Position numbers and translations under genes: made by a program
NCBI GenBank assembly: GCA_900767025.1
Contig: CAAFXS010000075.1
Coordinates: 1-21,134 of the forward strand
From: Clostridia bacterium
GTDB lineage: Bacteria > Bacillota > Clostridia > Oscillospirales > Acutalibacteraceae
Direction: 5' to 3'
DNA: 21,134 bases
The notes under the pieces: model-generated
Seen by the model: only the letters and a program-made list of their open reading frames with translations
What the model was told of the DNA's origin: nothing
Database searches by the model: none
Shown: in pieces, positions 6,264 through 13,606 of the stretch
Numbering within the stretch: position 1 is the stretch's first letter
Layout of the letters: each line of letters starts with the position of its first letter

Positions 6264-8090
6264 TTAATTTTTTACATTATGATAAAAATTATAAACCTGC
6301 AAAGCGTTATTTTCGCTTATTCCCGGTGCCTGTGAAAGCTCTTTAACGCTTGCGTTTTTAATTGCAGTTACCGTTTTAAAGTGCTTTAAAAGTGCCTTTG
6401 CCTTTTTGTCACCTATTCCCTCAATTTTAGTCAGTGAGGTTGAAAGGGTGCTTTTTTTATGCTTATTATGGTGGTAGGTTATGGCAAAGCGGTGCACCTC
6501 CTCCTGTATGGAGGAAACAAGAGTAAATGCTCTGCGGTGGGAATTTATTTCAATTTCTCCGCCGCTGAGGGCTATTGCTCTTGTTCTGTGCTTGCTGTCC
6601 TTCACCATTCCGAACACCGGGGTATCAATACCCATTGACCTTACAACAGGCAACACTGCATTAACCTGGGGTTCGCCGCCGTCAAGCAAAATCAAATCAG
6701 GCAGAATTTTGAAGGTACTGCCCTCTTCGTCATTATAATAATGGTTAAAGCGGCGGGTCAAAACCTCACGCATTGAGCCCACATCGTTCTGACCGTCAAA
6801 GCCTTTAACGGAAAAGCGCTTGTATGCATTTTTCATAGGTCTGCCGTTTTTGAAAACTACCATACCTGCAACATTATCTGCTCCGAAGGTGTGGGATATA
6901 TCGTAGGACTCAATGTATTCGGGGATTTTTTCAAGTCCCAAAAGCTCCCGTAGCTCTTCAAGCGCCGCAAGCTCTTTGCCAAGCCGACCCTGCTGCTGGG
7001 CAAGATGCTCGTTGGCGTTGTTAATGCACATATTGACGATTGACAGATGCTCGCCCTTTTGAGCGTGGATAAAGGAAACCTTTTTGCCTCTTTTGCTTTC
7101 AAGGAACTGCCTTAAAAGCTCCTCATCCTCAATCTCGCCGTCAACGGCAATTCTTGCAGGAATTCTGTCACGCATGGAATAGTACCGTTCAATCAGCTCA
7201 AAGCGTGACTGTGGCAGGCTGTCAACGGCGTCGATTATCCAGAACTCACTGTCCGTCAGCCTTCCGTTTTGAAAGCGGATAACCTCAAAGCAAGCCTTTT
7301 TGCCGGAATTCACAAGAGCAAAAACATCCTCCTCCGGCACATTAATTGAAACAACCTTTTGCTTTTCCTCTAAATTTTTAATGGCTTTAATTCGGTCGCG
7401 GAGCTTTGCCGCCTCCTCAAACTGAAGATTTTCCGAAAGCTCAAGCATACGGATTTCCATTTCCTTAACAGCCTTAACGCTTCCGCCCTTTAGGAACTTA
7501 ACAGCCTCCTTGATATTATCGGCATATTCTTCCTTACTTATACGCTTGGCACAGGGCGCCGAGCATATACCCATAAAGCCGTTAAGACAGGGTCGGCTTT
7601 TGCCGTAATCCTTGGGGAACTGCTTGTTGCAACGGGGCAGCTTGAATATTTTAAGTGTTTCCTCCACCGCCTGTTTAACGGAAAAGTTTGATGTATAAGG
7701 GCCGATATATTCTGCACCGTCGTCCAGCATTTGCTTGCATTCACGGATTTTGGGGAACTCCCCTTTTGTAATTTTTATATAATTATAGCCTTTATCGTCT
7801 TTAAGGAGAATATTATATTTCGGCTGATGCTGTTTGATAAGGGAGCACTCCAGCACCAACGCCTCAAATTCACTGTCGCAGAGGATATAATCAAAATCGT
7901 CAACATTTTCAACCATTCTGATAACCTTTAGGGAATGGTTGCTGTGTGAGCCGAAATAGGAGGATACACGGTTTTTCAGCTTTTTTGCCTTGCCGATGTA
8001 AATTATCTTTTTGTCCTTGTTTTTCATTATATAAACGCCGGGCTGCAAAGGCAGTGCCATTGCTTTTTTTCTAAGCTCTTTTTCTGTCAC
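6264..8090 (-). CDS. uvrC: UvrABC excinuclease subunit C
   Basis: UvrC makes the two incisions around a DNA lesion in nucleotide excision repair. Visible domains of the 608-residue product: GIY-YIG nuclease at the N-terminus (LQPGVYIMKN...IIYIGKAKKLKNRVSSYF), a Cys-containing segment (CNKQFPKDYGKSRPCLNGFMGICSAPC), a UVR helix pair (NLQFEEAAKLRDRIKAI, about 220-236), the RNase H-like second nuclease (ESYDISHTFGADNVAGMVVF and PDLILLDGGEPQV), and tandem helix-hairpin-helix motifs at the end (IEGIGDKKAKALLKHF). The frame is open to 8141, but the extended -10 promoter is at 8122-8130, inside that extension. AAGGGAG lies 7 nt before the GTG at 8090, so GTG 8090 is chosen. Confidence 0.96.
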   Translation of the reverse strand: MTEKELRKKAMALPLQPGVYIMKNKDKKIIYIGKAKKLKNRVSSYFGSHSNHSLKVIRMVENVDDFDYILCDSEFEALVLECSLIKQHQPKYNILLKDDKGYNYIKITKGEFPKIRECKQMLDDGAEYIGPYTSNFSVKQAVEETLKIFKLPRCNKQFPKDYGKSRPCLNGFMGICSAPCAKRISKEEYADNIKEAVKFLKGGSVKAVKEMEIRMLELSENLQFEEAAKLRDRIKAIKNLEEKQKVVSINVPEEDVFALVNSGKKACFEVIRFQNGRLTDSEFWIIDAVDSLPQSRFELIERYYSMRDRIPARIAVDGEIEDEELLRQFLESKRGKKVSFIHAQKGEHLSIVNMCINNANEHLAQQQGRLGKELAALEELRELLGLEKIPEYIESYDISHTFGADNVAGMVVFKNGRPMKNAYKRFSVKGFDGQNDVGSMREVLTRRFNHYYNDEEGSTFKILPDLILLDGGEPQVNAVLPVVRSMGIDTPVFGMVKDSKHRTRAIALSGGEIEINSHRRAFTLVSSIQEEVHRFAITYHHNKHKKSTLSTSLTKIEGIGDKKAKALLKHFKTVTAIKNASVKELSQAPGISENNALQVYNFYHNVKN

Positions 8091-8121
8091 CGTATCACTC
8101 CCTTCAATTTTCTTTGCAAAT

Positions 8122-8130
8122 AGTATACCA
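8122..8130 (-). promoter_or_regulatory. Extended -10 promoter of uvrC
   Basis: On the - strand the sequence reads TGGTATACT, an extended -10 element (TGnTATACT), with no good -35 box. A start near 8115 leaves a leader of about 25 nt containing AAGGGAG and the GTG at 8090. I did not identify a LexA-type operator. Confidence 0.55.
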
Positions 8131-8148
8131 TAAAAAGACAAAAAAATA

Positions 8149-8172
8149 AAGCACAGAAAAACCTCTGTGCTT
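8149..8172 (-). terminator. Terminator of ptsH
   Basis: AAGCACAGA (8149-8157) pairs with TCTGTGCTT (8164-8172), 9 bp with a 6-nt loop. On the - strand it is followed by TATTTTTTTGTCTTTTT, a strong U-tract. It lies 21 bp past the ptsH stop and just before the uvrC promoter. Confidence 0.85.
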
Positions 8173-8193
8173 ATAATCGTATAAACAAATTAA

Positions 8194-8457
8194 TTACTCG
8201 GCAAAGCCTGACTTAACAAGAGCAACAAGACCCTCAACTGCTGATTCCTCATCTGAACCGTCAGCAATAATACGGATATCTGTACCGCCCATAATACCGA
8301 GTGAAAGAACGCCTAAAAGGCTCTTTGCATTTACTCTTCTCTCTTCCTTTTCAACCCAGATGGATGACTTGAACTCATTTGCCTTCTGGATAAAGAAAGT
8401 TGCAGGACGAGCATGTAAACCAACCTGATTTTCAACCTTAACATCTTTAACGAACAT
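8194..8457 (-). CDS. ptsH: Phosphocarrier protein HPr
   Basis: HPr passes phosphate from Enzyme I to sugar-specific IIA proteins of the phosphotransferase system and, in Firmicutes, serves with CcpA in carbon catabolite control. The 87-residue protein has the active-site His15 in GLHARPA and the regulatory Ser46 in NAKSLLGVLSLGI, so it is a true HPr rather than Crh (which lacks His15). The ATG at 8457 is preceded by GAGAGG. It stands alone, with its own promoter (8526-8553) and terminator; ptsI is not adjacent. Confidence 0.95.
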   Translation of the reverse strand: MFVKDVKVENQVGLHARPATFFIQKANEFKSSIWVEKEERRVNAKSLLGVLSLGIMGGTDIRIIADGSDEESAVEGLVALVKSGFAE

Positions 8458-8525
8458 AGCTAAAACCTCTCAATCATTAAATAGATATATTGTACAGTTA
8501 ATAATTATTATCACTTTCTTTAAAT

Positions 8526-8553
8526 ATTATATCACCAAATTTTTATCGGTCAA
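8526..8553 (-). promoter_or_regulatory. Promoter of ptsH
   Basis: On the - strand TTGACC (8548-8553) and TATAAT (8526-8531) are separated by 16 bp. The predicted leader is about 60 nt and AT-rich, with no recognised riboswitch or operator. Confidence 0.75.
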
Positions 8554-8591
8554 CAAAAATTTGGTAAGTTCGTTTGAGTTGTTAATTACAA

Positions 8592-8615
8592 ACAAATAAA
8601 GGAACAGTTATTTGT
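8592..8615 (-). terminator. Weak AT-rich hairpin after trmD, possible terminator
   Basis: ACAAATAA (8592-8599) and TTATTTGT (8608-8615) form an 8-bp stem with an 8-nt loop, 19 bp past the trmD stop, followed on the - strand by TTTGTTTGTAATT. The stem has only one GC pair, so termination may be inefficient. I see no better terminator for rimM-trmD in 8458-8634. Confidence 0.3.
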
Positions 8616-8634
8616 GCAAATTTCACATAAATTT

Positions 8635-9366
8635 TCACTCTTTTTTCAGTTTCGACAGGAATTGCCTGTCCCTGTCTGTAAGCTGTGCATTTTCAAGCAT
8701 ATCGGGACGGCGGTTAAAGGTTCGTTCAAGAGAACGCTCTCTTCTCCATTCGTCCACCTTTGCGTGATGACCGGAGAGCAAAACATCGGGCACCTGCCTG
8801 CCCTGCCACTCTGCCGGATGTGTGTACTGAGGGTACTCAAGCAGTGAGTTAAAATGGCTTTCCTCCTCAAAGCATTCATCGTCGCTGAGAACACCCGGCA
8901 GCATCCTTGAAACAGCGTCTGCGACAATTAATGCCGGCAGCTCACCGCCTGTGAGCACATAGTCACCAACGGAAATTTCCTCAGGCTCCAGGGCTTCAAT
9001 TACTCTTTCATCAATGCCCTCATAGTGACCGCAAAGGATAACAATATTATCAAGCCTTGAAAGCTCCTTAACTCTTGCCTGTGTTAAGGTTTTTCCCTGG
9101 GGCGTCATATAAATCAAATGCGGCTTTGTACCGATTTCACCGCAAATTTCCTGAAAGCAGTCAAAAATCGGCTGTGGTGCCATTACCATTCCCATACCGC
9201 CGCCGTAGGGCTTGTCATCAACCCGTCTGTGCTTGTCAAGGGTGTAGTTACGGATATCAACGCAGTTGATTTCCACCTTGCCTGATGACCTTGCTCTGCC
9301 GATTATAGACTCGCATAAAACCGAATTGCACATATCGGGAAAAAGCGTCATTATATCAATTCTCAT
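8635..9366 (-). CDS. trmD: tRNA (guanine37-N1)-methyltransferase
   Basis: TrmD methylates G37 next to the anticodon, preventing +1 frameshifting; it is an essential SPOUT enzyme. The 243-residue product shows the N-terminal RIDIMTLFPDMC, the substrate/SAM segment KPYGGGMGMVMAPQPIFD, LCGHYEGIDERV, and the trefoil-knot region SVGDYVLTGGELPALIVADAVSRM. The longest frame begins at a TTG one codon earlier; the ATG at 9366 is preferred because AAAGGG lies 7 nt before it. It overlaps the end of rimM by 11 nt, so translation is coupled. Unlike the common Firmicute order, rplS does not follow. Confidence 0.96.
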   Translation of the reverse strand: MRIDIMTLFPDMCNSVLCESIIGRARSSGKVEINCVDIRNYTLDKHRRVDDKPYGGGMGMVMAPQPIFDCFQEICGEIGTKPHLIYMTPQGKTLTQARVKELSRLDNIVILCGHYEGIDERVIEALEPEEISVGDYVLTGGELPALIVADAVSRMLPGVLSDDECFEEESHFNSLLEYPQYTHPAEWQGRQVPDVLLSGHHAKVDEWRRERSLERTFNRRPDMLENAQLTDRDRQFLSKLKKE

Positions 9367-9865
9367 CAAAAAGCCCTTTCATATTTTTTATCCTTATTAC
9401 CTTATATTCGGTATTGATTTCCTTTACCACATCGGGTATTGCAGGAATTAAAGTGTGCCTGCCGTAGCTTTCAACATCGTAAATGTCGCAGGAGCCGTAA
9501 TTAAGCACATCCTTAACCTGTCCGTACTCCTCCTCGGTATCTATATCAACAATATAGCAACCAATCAAATCGGCAATATAGTTGGCGTTTTCGTCAATAA
9601 CGGCATCATCACGATTGCAGTAAAGCACCTTGCCCTTGATTTCCTCTGCCTTTTCGATAGAATCATAGCCGTCAAGCTTAATAATTGCCAAGTCCTTCTG
9701 CGGTCTTGCAGACAAAAGCTTAACAGGCTTTTCGCCTTTATTATCCAGATATAAAACCTTAAGCTGTTTAAGATAGTTTATATCATCGCACCACAGGGTC
9801 AGCTTCATTTCGCCTTTAACACCGTGAGTATTATTAATTTTTCCGACTTCAAGAAATTGTTTCAT
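9356..9865 (-). CDS. rimM: 16S rRNA processing / ribosome maturation factor RimM
   Basis: RimM assists late 30S subunit maturation by binding S19 at the 30S head. The product of 169 residues has the family N-terminus FLEVGKINNTHGVKGEMKL and a C-terminal PRC-barrel region (DLIGCYIVDIDTEEEYGQVKDVL). The frame is open to 9901, but a consensus promoter lies at 9881-9909 inside that extension, and GGTGAT precedes the ATG at 9865, so the shorter start is chosen. The predicted mRNA leader is then only about 9 nt. It has its own promoter and is separated from khpA by a terminator. Confidence 0.93.
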   Translation of the reverse strand: MKQFLEVGKINNTHGVKGEMKLTLWCDDINYLKQLKVLYLDNKGEKPVKLLSARPQKDLAIIKLDGYDSIEKAEEIKGKVLYCNRDDAVIDENANYIADLIGCYIVDIDTEEEYGQVKDVLNYGSCDIYDVESYGRHTLIPAIPDVVKEINTEYKVIRIKNMKGLFDEN

Positions 9866-9880
9866 TTTATCACCAAAGGT

Positions 9881-9909
9881 ATTATATATTGTTTGGAGCA
9901 TTTTTTCAA
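9881..9909 (-). promoter_or_regulatory. Promoter of rimM-trmD
   Basis: On the - strand TTGAAA (9904-9909) and TATAAT (9881-9886) are separated by 17 bp. The predicted start, a G at about 9874, falls within the SD (GGTGAT), giving an unusually short leader. Confidence 0.75.
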
Positions 9910-9914
9910 TACAA

Positions 9915-9939
9915 AAAGCCGTGCAAAATGCACGGCTTT
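9915..9939 (-). terminator. Terminator of the ylxM-ffh-rpsP-khpA operon
   Basis: AAAGCCGTGCA (9915-9925) and TGCACGGCTTT (9929-9939) form an 11-bp stem with a 3-nt loop, 3 bp after the khpA stop. On the - strand the stem ends CTTTTTG. It directly abuts the rimM promoter -35 box, so it divides the classic cluster into two transcription units. Confidence 0.85.
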
Positions 9940-9942
9940 CAG

Positions 9943-10176
9943 TTATTCGATTTCTATTGAAATTTTCGCATCATTTCTCATTGCTGCTGCACGCATAACA
10001 ACACGGATAGCCTTGGCAATTCTGCCCTGCTTGCCGATAACTCTGCCCATATCGTCCTCAGACACATGGAGATGGTAAACAGTTATGCCCTCTTCGTTAG
10101 GTTCGCTAACATCAACAGAAACTTCATCAGGCTTTTCTACAAGGCCCTTTGTGATGGAAATTAACAAATCCTTCAA
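9943..10176 (-). CDS. khpA: KH-domain RNA-binding protein KhpA
   Basis: KhpA is a small KH-domain protein that, in Firmicutes, works with KhpB in RNA binding and is linked to cell elongation/division control. The sequence starts LKDLLISITKGLVEKPDEV, matching the usual family start, and has the GxxG loop GKQG in MGRVIGKQGRIAKAIR. The open frame begins at a GTG (10185), but that codon abuts the SD (GGGAGG). A TTG at 10176, 8 nt after the SD, gives the family-typical 77 residues, so TTG is chosen. It is the last gene of the operon and follows rpsP, as in Bacillus (ylqC). Confidence 0.9.
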   Translation of the reverse strand: MKDLLISITKGLVEKPDEVSVDVSEPNEEGITVYHLHVSEDDMGRVIGKQGRIAKAIRVVMRAAAMRNDAKISIEIE

Positions 10177-10225
10177 AGAAAACACCTCCCGTTTAAACTT
10201 TGTTATTCGATTTAATAATCAAAGA

Positions 10226-10468
10226 TTACAGGATGCCTTCTTTTTTGAGAATGCTCTTAACTGTGTCAGTAGGCTGTGCACCGTTAGCAATCCACTTCTT
10301 TGCCTTTTCAGCGTCAATCTTAATTTCAGCAGGGTCAACCATTGTGTTATATGTGCCGATTTCTTCGATGAAACGGCCGTCACGGGGATACCTTGAATCT
10401 GCTACTACCACACGATAAAAAGGAGCTTTCTTTGCGCCCATACGGCGAAGTCTGATTTTTACTGCCAT
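10226..10468 (-). CDS. rpsP: 30S ribosomal protein S16
   Basis: S16 is an early 30S assembly protein. The 80-residue product begins MAVKIRLRRMGAKKAPFYRVVVADSR, split here as the typical S16 opening MAVKIRLRRMG followed by APFYRVVVAD, then IEEIGTYN and WIANGAQPTDTV. Length and motifs fit the family. The ATG at 10468 has a strong SD (TTGGAGG). It lies between ffh and khpA in the usual order. Confidence 0.97.
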   Translation of the reverse strand: MAVKIRLRRMGAKKAPFYRVVVADSRYPRDGRFIEEIGTYNTMVDPAEIKIDAEKAKKWIANGAQPTDTVKSILKKEGIL

Positions 10469-10508
10469 TTTGTTACCTCCAAAAATAAATAAATATAATT
10501 ATAAATTA

Positions 10509-10524
10509 AAACCGTTTTCGGTTT
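10509..10524 (-). terminator. Small hairpin between ffh and rpsP (attenuator-like)
   Basis: AAACCG (10509-10514) and CGGTTT (10519-10524) form a 6-bp stem with a tetraloop, 6 bp after the ffh stop. On the - strand it is followed by TAATTTATAA, not a strict U-tract. It may be a weak terminator that tunes the ffh:rpsP ratio, or an mRNA 3'-end stabiliser. A TATAAT on the - strand (10498-10503) follows but lacks a good -35 box. Confidence 0.35.
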
Positions 10525-10530
10525 ATTTAC

Positions 10531-11928
10531 CTAAAATCCAAAGGGATTTGAGCCGCCGCCCATTTTGCCCATCATTTTTTCAGCCATATCGGGATTTGCC
10601 TGCATAAGCCTGCGCATCTTTTTGCTGACCTTTGGGCCGCCCTTACCGCCGAACTGCTTCATCATTTTCTGCATCTGCTTAAACTGGGCAAGGAGCTTGT
10701 TAACAACCTCAACCTGCATACCGCAGCCTGCGGCAATTCTGCGTTTGCGGGAGGGATTGATAATGTCGGGATGAGTCCTCTCCTGCTTTGTCATTGAATA
10801 GATAATTGCCCTGAATCTGCCGAAAGCATTTTCGTCGATATCCTCGTCCTTAATCTTGCTTCCGATACCGGGAATCATCTTGATTGTGTCCTTAAGACTG
10901 CCCATTCGTTCAATCTGGTCAAACTGGTCAAGCAGGTCGTTAAGGTCAAATTTGTTTTTAGCCAGCTTTTTTTCAAGCTCAGCCGCCTTCTTTTCGTCCA
11001 GTGACTGCTCTGCCCTTTCGATGAAGGAAAGCACATCACCCATACCCAAAATACGGGAAGCCATACGGGACGGATGGAAGGTTTCAAGATTGTCAAGCTT
11101 TTCGCCTGTACCCACAAACTTAATAGGCTTACCTGTAACTGCCCTTACGGACAAAGCGGCACCGCCTCTTGTGTCGCCGTCAAGCTTTGTAAGAATTACA
11201 CCGTCAATACCAAGGGTTTCGTTAAAGCTTTTTGCAACATTTACGGCATCCTGACCTGTCATTGCGTCAATAACAAGCAGAATTTCGTGGGGGTGAACGG
11301 TGGAGCGGATATTTGTAAGCTCCTCCATAAGCTGTTCGTCAATATGAAGTCTGCCGGCTGTGTCAAGGAAAACATAATCGTTGCCGTGGTCTTTGGCAAA
11401 TTTAACTGCTTCCTCAGCGATTTTAACAGGGTTTTCCGTACCCATTTCAAAAACAGGAACGCCCACCTGCTCGCCCACAACCTGCAGCTGCTTAATAGCT
11501 GCCGGACGATAAACGTCACAGGCAACAAGAAGGGGTCTGTGACCTTCCTTTTTAAGCTTTAGGGCAAGCTTTGCCGAGTGAGTGGTTTTACCGCTACCCT
11601 GAAGACCGCACATCATAATGATTGTGGGCGGATGATTTGCAATAGCAAGCCTGGACTCGTTACCTCCCATAAGAGCGGTAAGCTCTTCGTTTACTATTTT
11701 AATAACCATCTGACCGGGGGTCAGCGACTCCATAACATCGGCGCCGATAGCCCTTTCGGTTACTTTAGCAGTAAATTCCTTTGATACCTTATAGTTAACA
11801 TCGGCCTCGAGAAGTGCCATACGAACCTCTCGCATAGCCTCCTTAACATCCGATTCGGTAAGCTTTCCCTTGGCACGCAGCTTTTTAAATGAATTCTCCA
11901 AGCGTTCGCTTAATCCTTCAAATGCCAA
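10531..11928 (-). CDS. ffh: Signal recognition particle protein Ffh (SRP54)
   Basis: Ffh binds signal peptides and 4.5S/scRNA and delivers ribosomes to FtsY at the membrane. The 465-residue product has an N-domain, a GTPase G-domain with G1 GLQGSGKTTHSAKLA, DVYRPAAIKQL, G3 DTAGRLHID and G4 TKLDGDTRGGAALSV, and a C-terminal Met-rich M-domain (QMQKMMKQF, MRRLMQANPDMAEKMMGKMGG). The first codon is TTG at 11928, supported by AGGAG at 8 nt spacing and the expected start AFEGLSERLENSF. It lies 11 bp after ylxM, which conventionally precedes it. Confidence 0.97.
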   Translation of the reverse strand: MAFEGLSERLENSFKKLRAKGKLTESDVKEAMREVRMALLEADVNYKVSKEFTAKVTERAIGADVMESLTPGQMVIKIVNEELTALMGGNESRLAIANHPPTIIMMCGLQGSGKTTHSAKLALKLKKEGHRPLLVACDVYRPAAIKQLQVVGEQVGVPVFEMGTENPVKIAEEAVKFAKDHGNDYVFLDTAGRLHIDEQLMEELTNIRSTVHPHEILLVIDAMTGQDAVNVAKSFNETLGIDGVILTKLDGDTRGGAALSVRAVTGKPIKFVGTGEKLDNLETFHPSRMASRILGMGDVLSFIERAEQSLDEKKAAELEKKLAKNKFDLNDLLDQFDQIERMGSLKDTIKMIPGIGSKIKDEDIDENAFGRFRAIIYSMTKQERTHPDIINPSRKRRIAAGCGMQVEVVNKLLAQFKQMQKMMKQFGGKGGPKVSKKMRRLMQANPDMAEKMMGKMGGGSNPFGF

Positions 11929-11939
11929 GAAATCAACTC

Positions 11940-12305
11940 CTATCCCTCTTTAAGAAAAGAGGCAAGTGTTTTAATTCGGGCAACGCTGTCGTTGATTTCC
12001 ATTGAAAGAGAATGATTGAGATTATACTCATTAATAATCTCCGCACACTCAATGATTTCATCAACGCTCTTTTTCATCTCGTTAAAGCGCTTGGCAAGAC
12101 CAAGGCGCTCCTCCATATCAAAGAGCTGTGCCTCGGCACGCTTAATGGAATCACGCACGCCCTGACGGGTAATGCCCTCATTTTCTGCAATTTCGGAAAG
12201 TGAAAGGTCATCCTCATAATAATATGCCAAAAAATCCTGTTGCTTTTCCGTAAGCATTTCGCCGTAAAAATCAAGCAAAAACGGAATTTCAAGATTTTTA
12301 GCCAC
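11940..12305 (-). CDS. ylxM: YlxM/p13-like DNA-binding protein, SRP-associated
   Basis: This 121-residue helix-turn-helix protein belongs to the YlxM family, encoded immediately before ffh in many Firmicutes. The visible core is LTEKQQDFLAYYYEDDLSLSEIAENEGITRQGVRDSIKRAE, a sigma-70 region-4-like helix-turn-helix; here it spans about residues 19-59 (key elements SLSEIAENEG and TRQGVRDSI). A role in SRP function or regulation is inferred from conserved linkage. The start codon is GTG at 12305 with SD GGAGAGG. It is the first gene of a transcript from the promoter at 12364-12392. Confidence 0.9.
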   Translation of the reverse strand: MAKNLEIPFLLDFYGEMLTEKQQDFLAYYYEDDLSLSEIAENEGITRQGVRDSIKRAEAQLFDMEERLGLAKRFNEMKKSVDEIIECAEIINEYNLNHSLSMEINDSVARIKTLASFLKEG

Positions 12306-12331
12306 TTTGACCTCTCCTTTCTACTTAAGCA

Positions 12332-12355
12332 CTGTAAAGTAAATAATCTTTACAG
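12332..12355 (-). promoter_or_regulatory. 5' leader dyad/hairpin of ylxM-ffh
   Basis: CTGTAAAG (12332-12339) and CTTTACAG (12348-12355) form a perfect 8-bp inverted repeat with an 8-nt centre. The predicted transcript start is near 12357, so this would be the first structure of the mRNA. It could be a 5' stabilising hairpin or a DNA operator just downstream of the start. Confidence 0.45.
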
Positions 12356-12363
12356 CAAGTGGT

Positions 12364-12392
12364 ATTATACTAAAGACTTGTTCGTATGTCAA
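12364..12392 (-). promoter_or_regulatory. Consensus promoter of ylxM-ffh-rpsP-khpA
   Basis: On the - strand TTGACA (12387-12392) and TATAAT (12364-12369) are separated by exactly 17 bp, a full sigma-A consensus, as expected for a highly expressed SRP/ribosomal operon. Confidence 0.9.
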
Positions 12393-12470
12393 GTAAAAAA
12401 GGAATAAAAAAATAATTAAATTTTTCTTTCACAAATTATGGTGTAAAGTATTTTTTCCTGTCACAAAATA

Positions 12471-12499
12471 TTGAAATTTTTATTTTAATACATTATAAT
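12471..12499 (+). promoter_or_regulatory. Promoter of azlCD
   Basis: TTGAAA (12471-12476) and TATAAT (12494-12499) are separated by 17 bp. The leader is about 33 nt. The divergent gap 12400-12470 is AT-rich, with no recognised operator. Confidence 0.75.
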
Positions 12500-12538
12500 C
12501 ACATATACGGCTATAATCCCGAAAGGTGTAATTATATT

Positions 12539-13258
12539 ATGAACGGAAAAATCAGTAAAAAGAAAACCGTTGCCTTTGCCTTTAAAAAGTCATTGCCTGT
12601 GCTTTTCGGCTATCTTTTTTTAGGCTCGGCATTCGGCATTATGCTATATGACGCAGGCTACAATTTCATATGGGCAATATTTATATCGCTGATTGTGTAT
12701 GCAGGCAGTGGTCAGTTTTTGCTTTGCTCGCTTTTGTCATCGGGTGCAAGCATACCCACCGTTGCACTGATGACGCTTTTTATCAACTCACGGCATATGT
12801 TTTACGGACTCAGCTACATAGATAAATTCAAGCAGGGCAAGTGGCGTTATCCCTTTATGATTTTCAGCCTGACGGATGAAACCTATTCTGTTAACACCTC
12901 TTTGTCGCTGATACCCGGCGGTGTTGACGAAATCCACGCAAGGTATTTAATCGGTGTATTTGACCACATTTACTGGATTTTAGGCTCGGTTATCGGTTCC
13001 CTTGCAGGACAGGTTATACCCATTGATTTTACGGGAATTGATTTTTCAATGACAGCGCTTTTCATTGTAATATTCATTGATTTGTTCAGAGGTCAAAAGG
13101 GCAGAATTAAGCTTGTGGGACCGGCAGGAATAATCTGTGCCGTTATTTGCCTTATTATTTTCGGTGCTGACAGGTTTTTACTTCCTGCACTTATTTCCAC
13201 CGTTGCGGTACTATCGGCGGCAAAGCCGTTTTTAAGCACAGAAAAGGAGGTAAAATAA
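12539..13258 (+). CDS. azlC: AzlC family branched-chain amino acid exporter, large subunit
   Basis: AzlC with AzlD forms a two-component exporter of branched-chain amino acids and analogues. The 239-residue hydrophobic protein shows family features: FKKSLPVLFGYLFLGSAFGI near the N-terminus, YAGSGQFLLCSLL, the conserved INSRHMFYGLSY, and FSLTDETYSV. About five to six membrane helices are apparent. The SD is AAAGG, 13 nt before the ATG at 12539. Its stop is one base before azlD. No Lrp/AsnC regulator is adjacent. Confidence 0.92.
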   Translation: MNGKISKKKTVAFAFKKSLPVLFGYLFLGSAFGIMLYDAGYNFIWAIFISLIVYAGSGQFLLCSLLSSGASIPTVALMTLFINSRHMFYGLSYIDKFKQGKWRYPFMIFSLTDETYSVNTSLSLIPGGVDEIHARYLIGVFDHIYWILGSVIGSLAGQVIPIDFTGIDFSMTALFIVIFIDLFRGQKGRIKLVGPAGIICAVICLIIFGADRFLLPALISTVAVLSAAKPFLSTEKEVK

Positions 13259-13259
13259 T

Positions 13260-13595
13260 ATGCCTCTTTCAGTAGGTCGCACAATTGTTATAATACTCGT
13301 TGCAGCCGTGTGCACCTTTGCCACAAGGCTTTTCCCCTTTGCACTTTTTTCAGGTAAAAAAGAGGTGCCTAAATTCATAAAGTATTTAGGTGAAATTTTA
13401 CCTGCGGCAATAATCGGTGCACTTATCGTTTACTGCCTCAGGGATTTTGCCAAGGGTGATATAAATATAATCGCTCCCCAGCTTATTGCGGCGGCGGCAA
13501 CAGCGTTAATTCATATTTGGAAAAAGAATACTCTCCTAAGCATAGCAGTAGGCACAATAGGTTATATGCTATTAATTAATTTTGTTTTTGTGTAA
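13260..13595 (+). CDS. azlD: AzlD family branched-chain amino acid exporter, small subunit
   Basis: The 111-residue protein has about four hydrophobic segments and the family pattern TFATRLFPFALF near the N-terminus, followed by LGEILPAAIIGALIVYCL, matching AzlD. It is the partner of AzlC. Its SD (AAAAGGAGG) lies inside the end of azlC, and the ATG at 13260 is one base past the azlC stop, so the two are coupled. A hairpin-rich element and the terminator at 13740-13765 follow. Confidence 0.9.
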   Translation: MPLSVGRTIVIILVAAVCTFATRLFPFALFSGKKEVPKFIKYLGEILPAAIIGALIVYCLRDFAKGDINIIAPQLIAAAATALIHIWKKNTLLSIAVGTIGYMLLINFVFV

Positions 13596-13606
13596 CAGAA
13601 ATTTGT

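Noticed and set aside
8091..8141. 17-residue N-terminal extension of uvrC
   Set aside because: The extended -10 promoter lies inside it, and the GTG at 8090 has a well-spaced AAGGGAG.
11074..11562. 162-codon + strand open frame opposite ffh
   Set aside because: Its sequence mirrors the conserved Ffh GTPase region; long antisense frames are common opposite such codon-biased genes and no start signal is seen.
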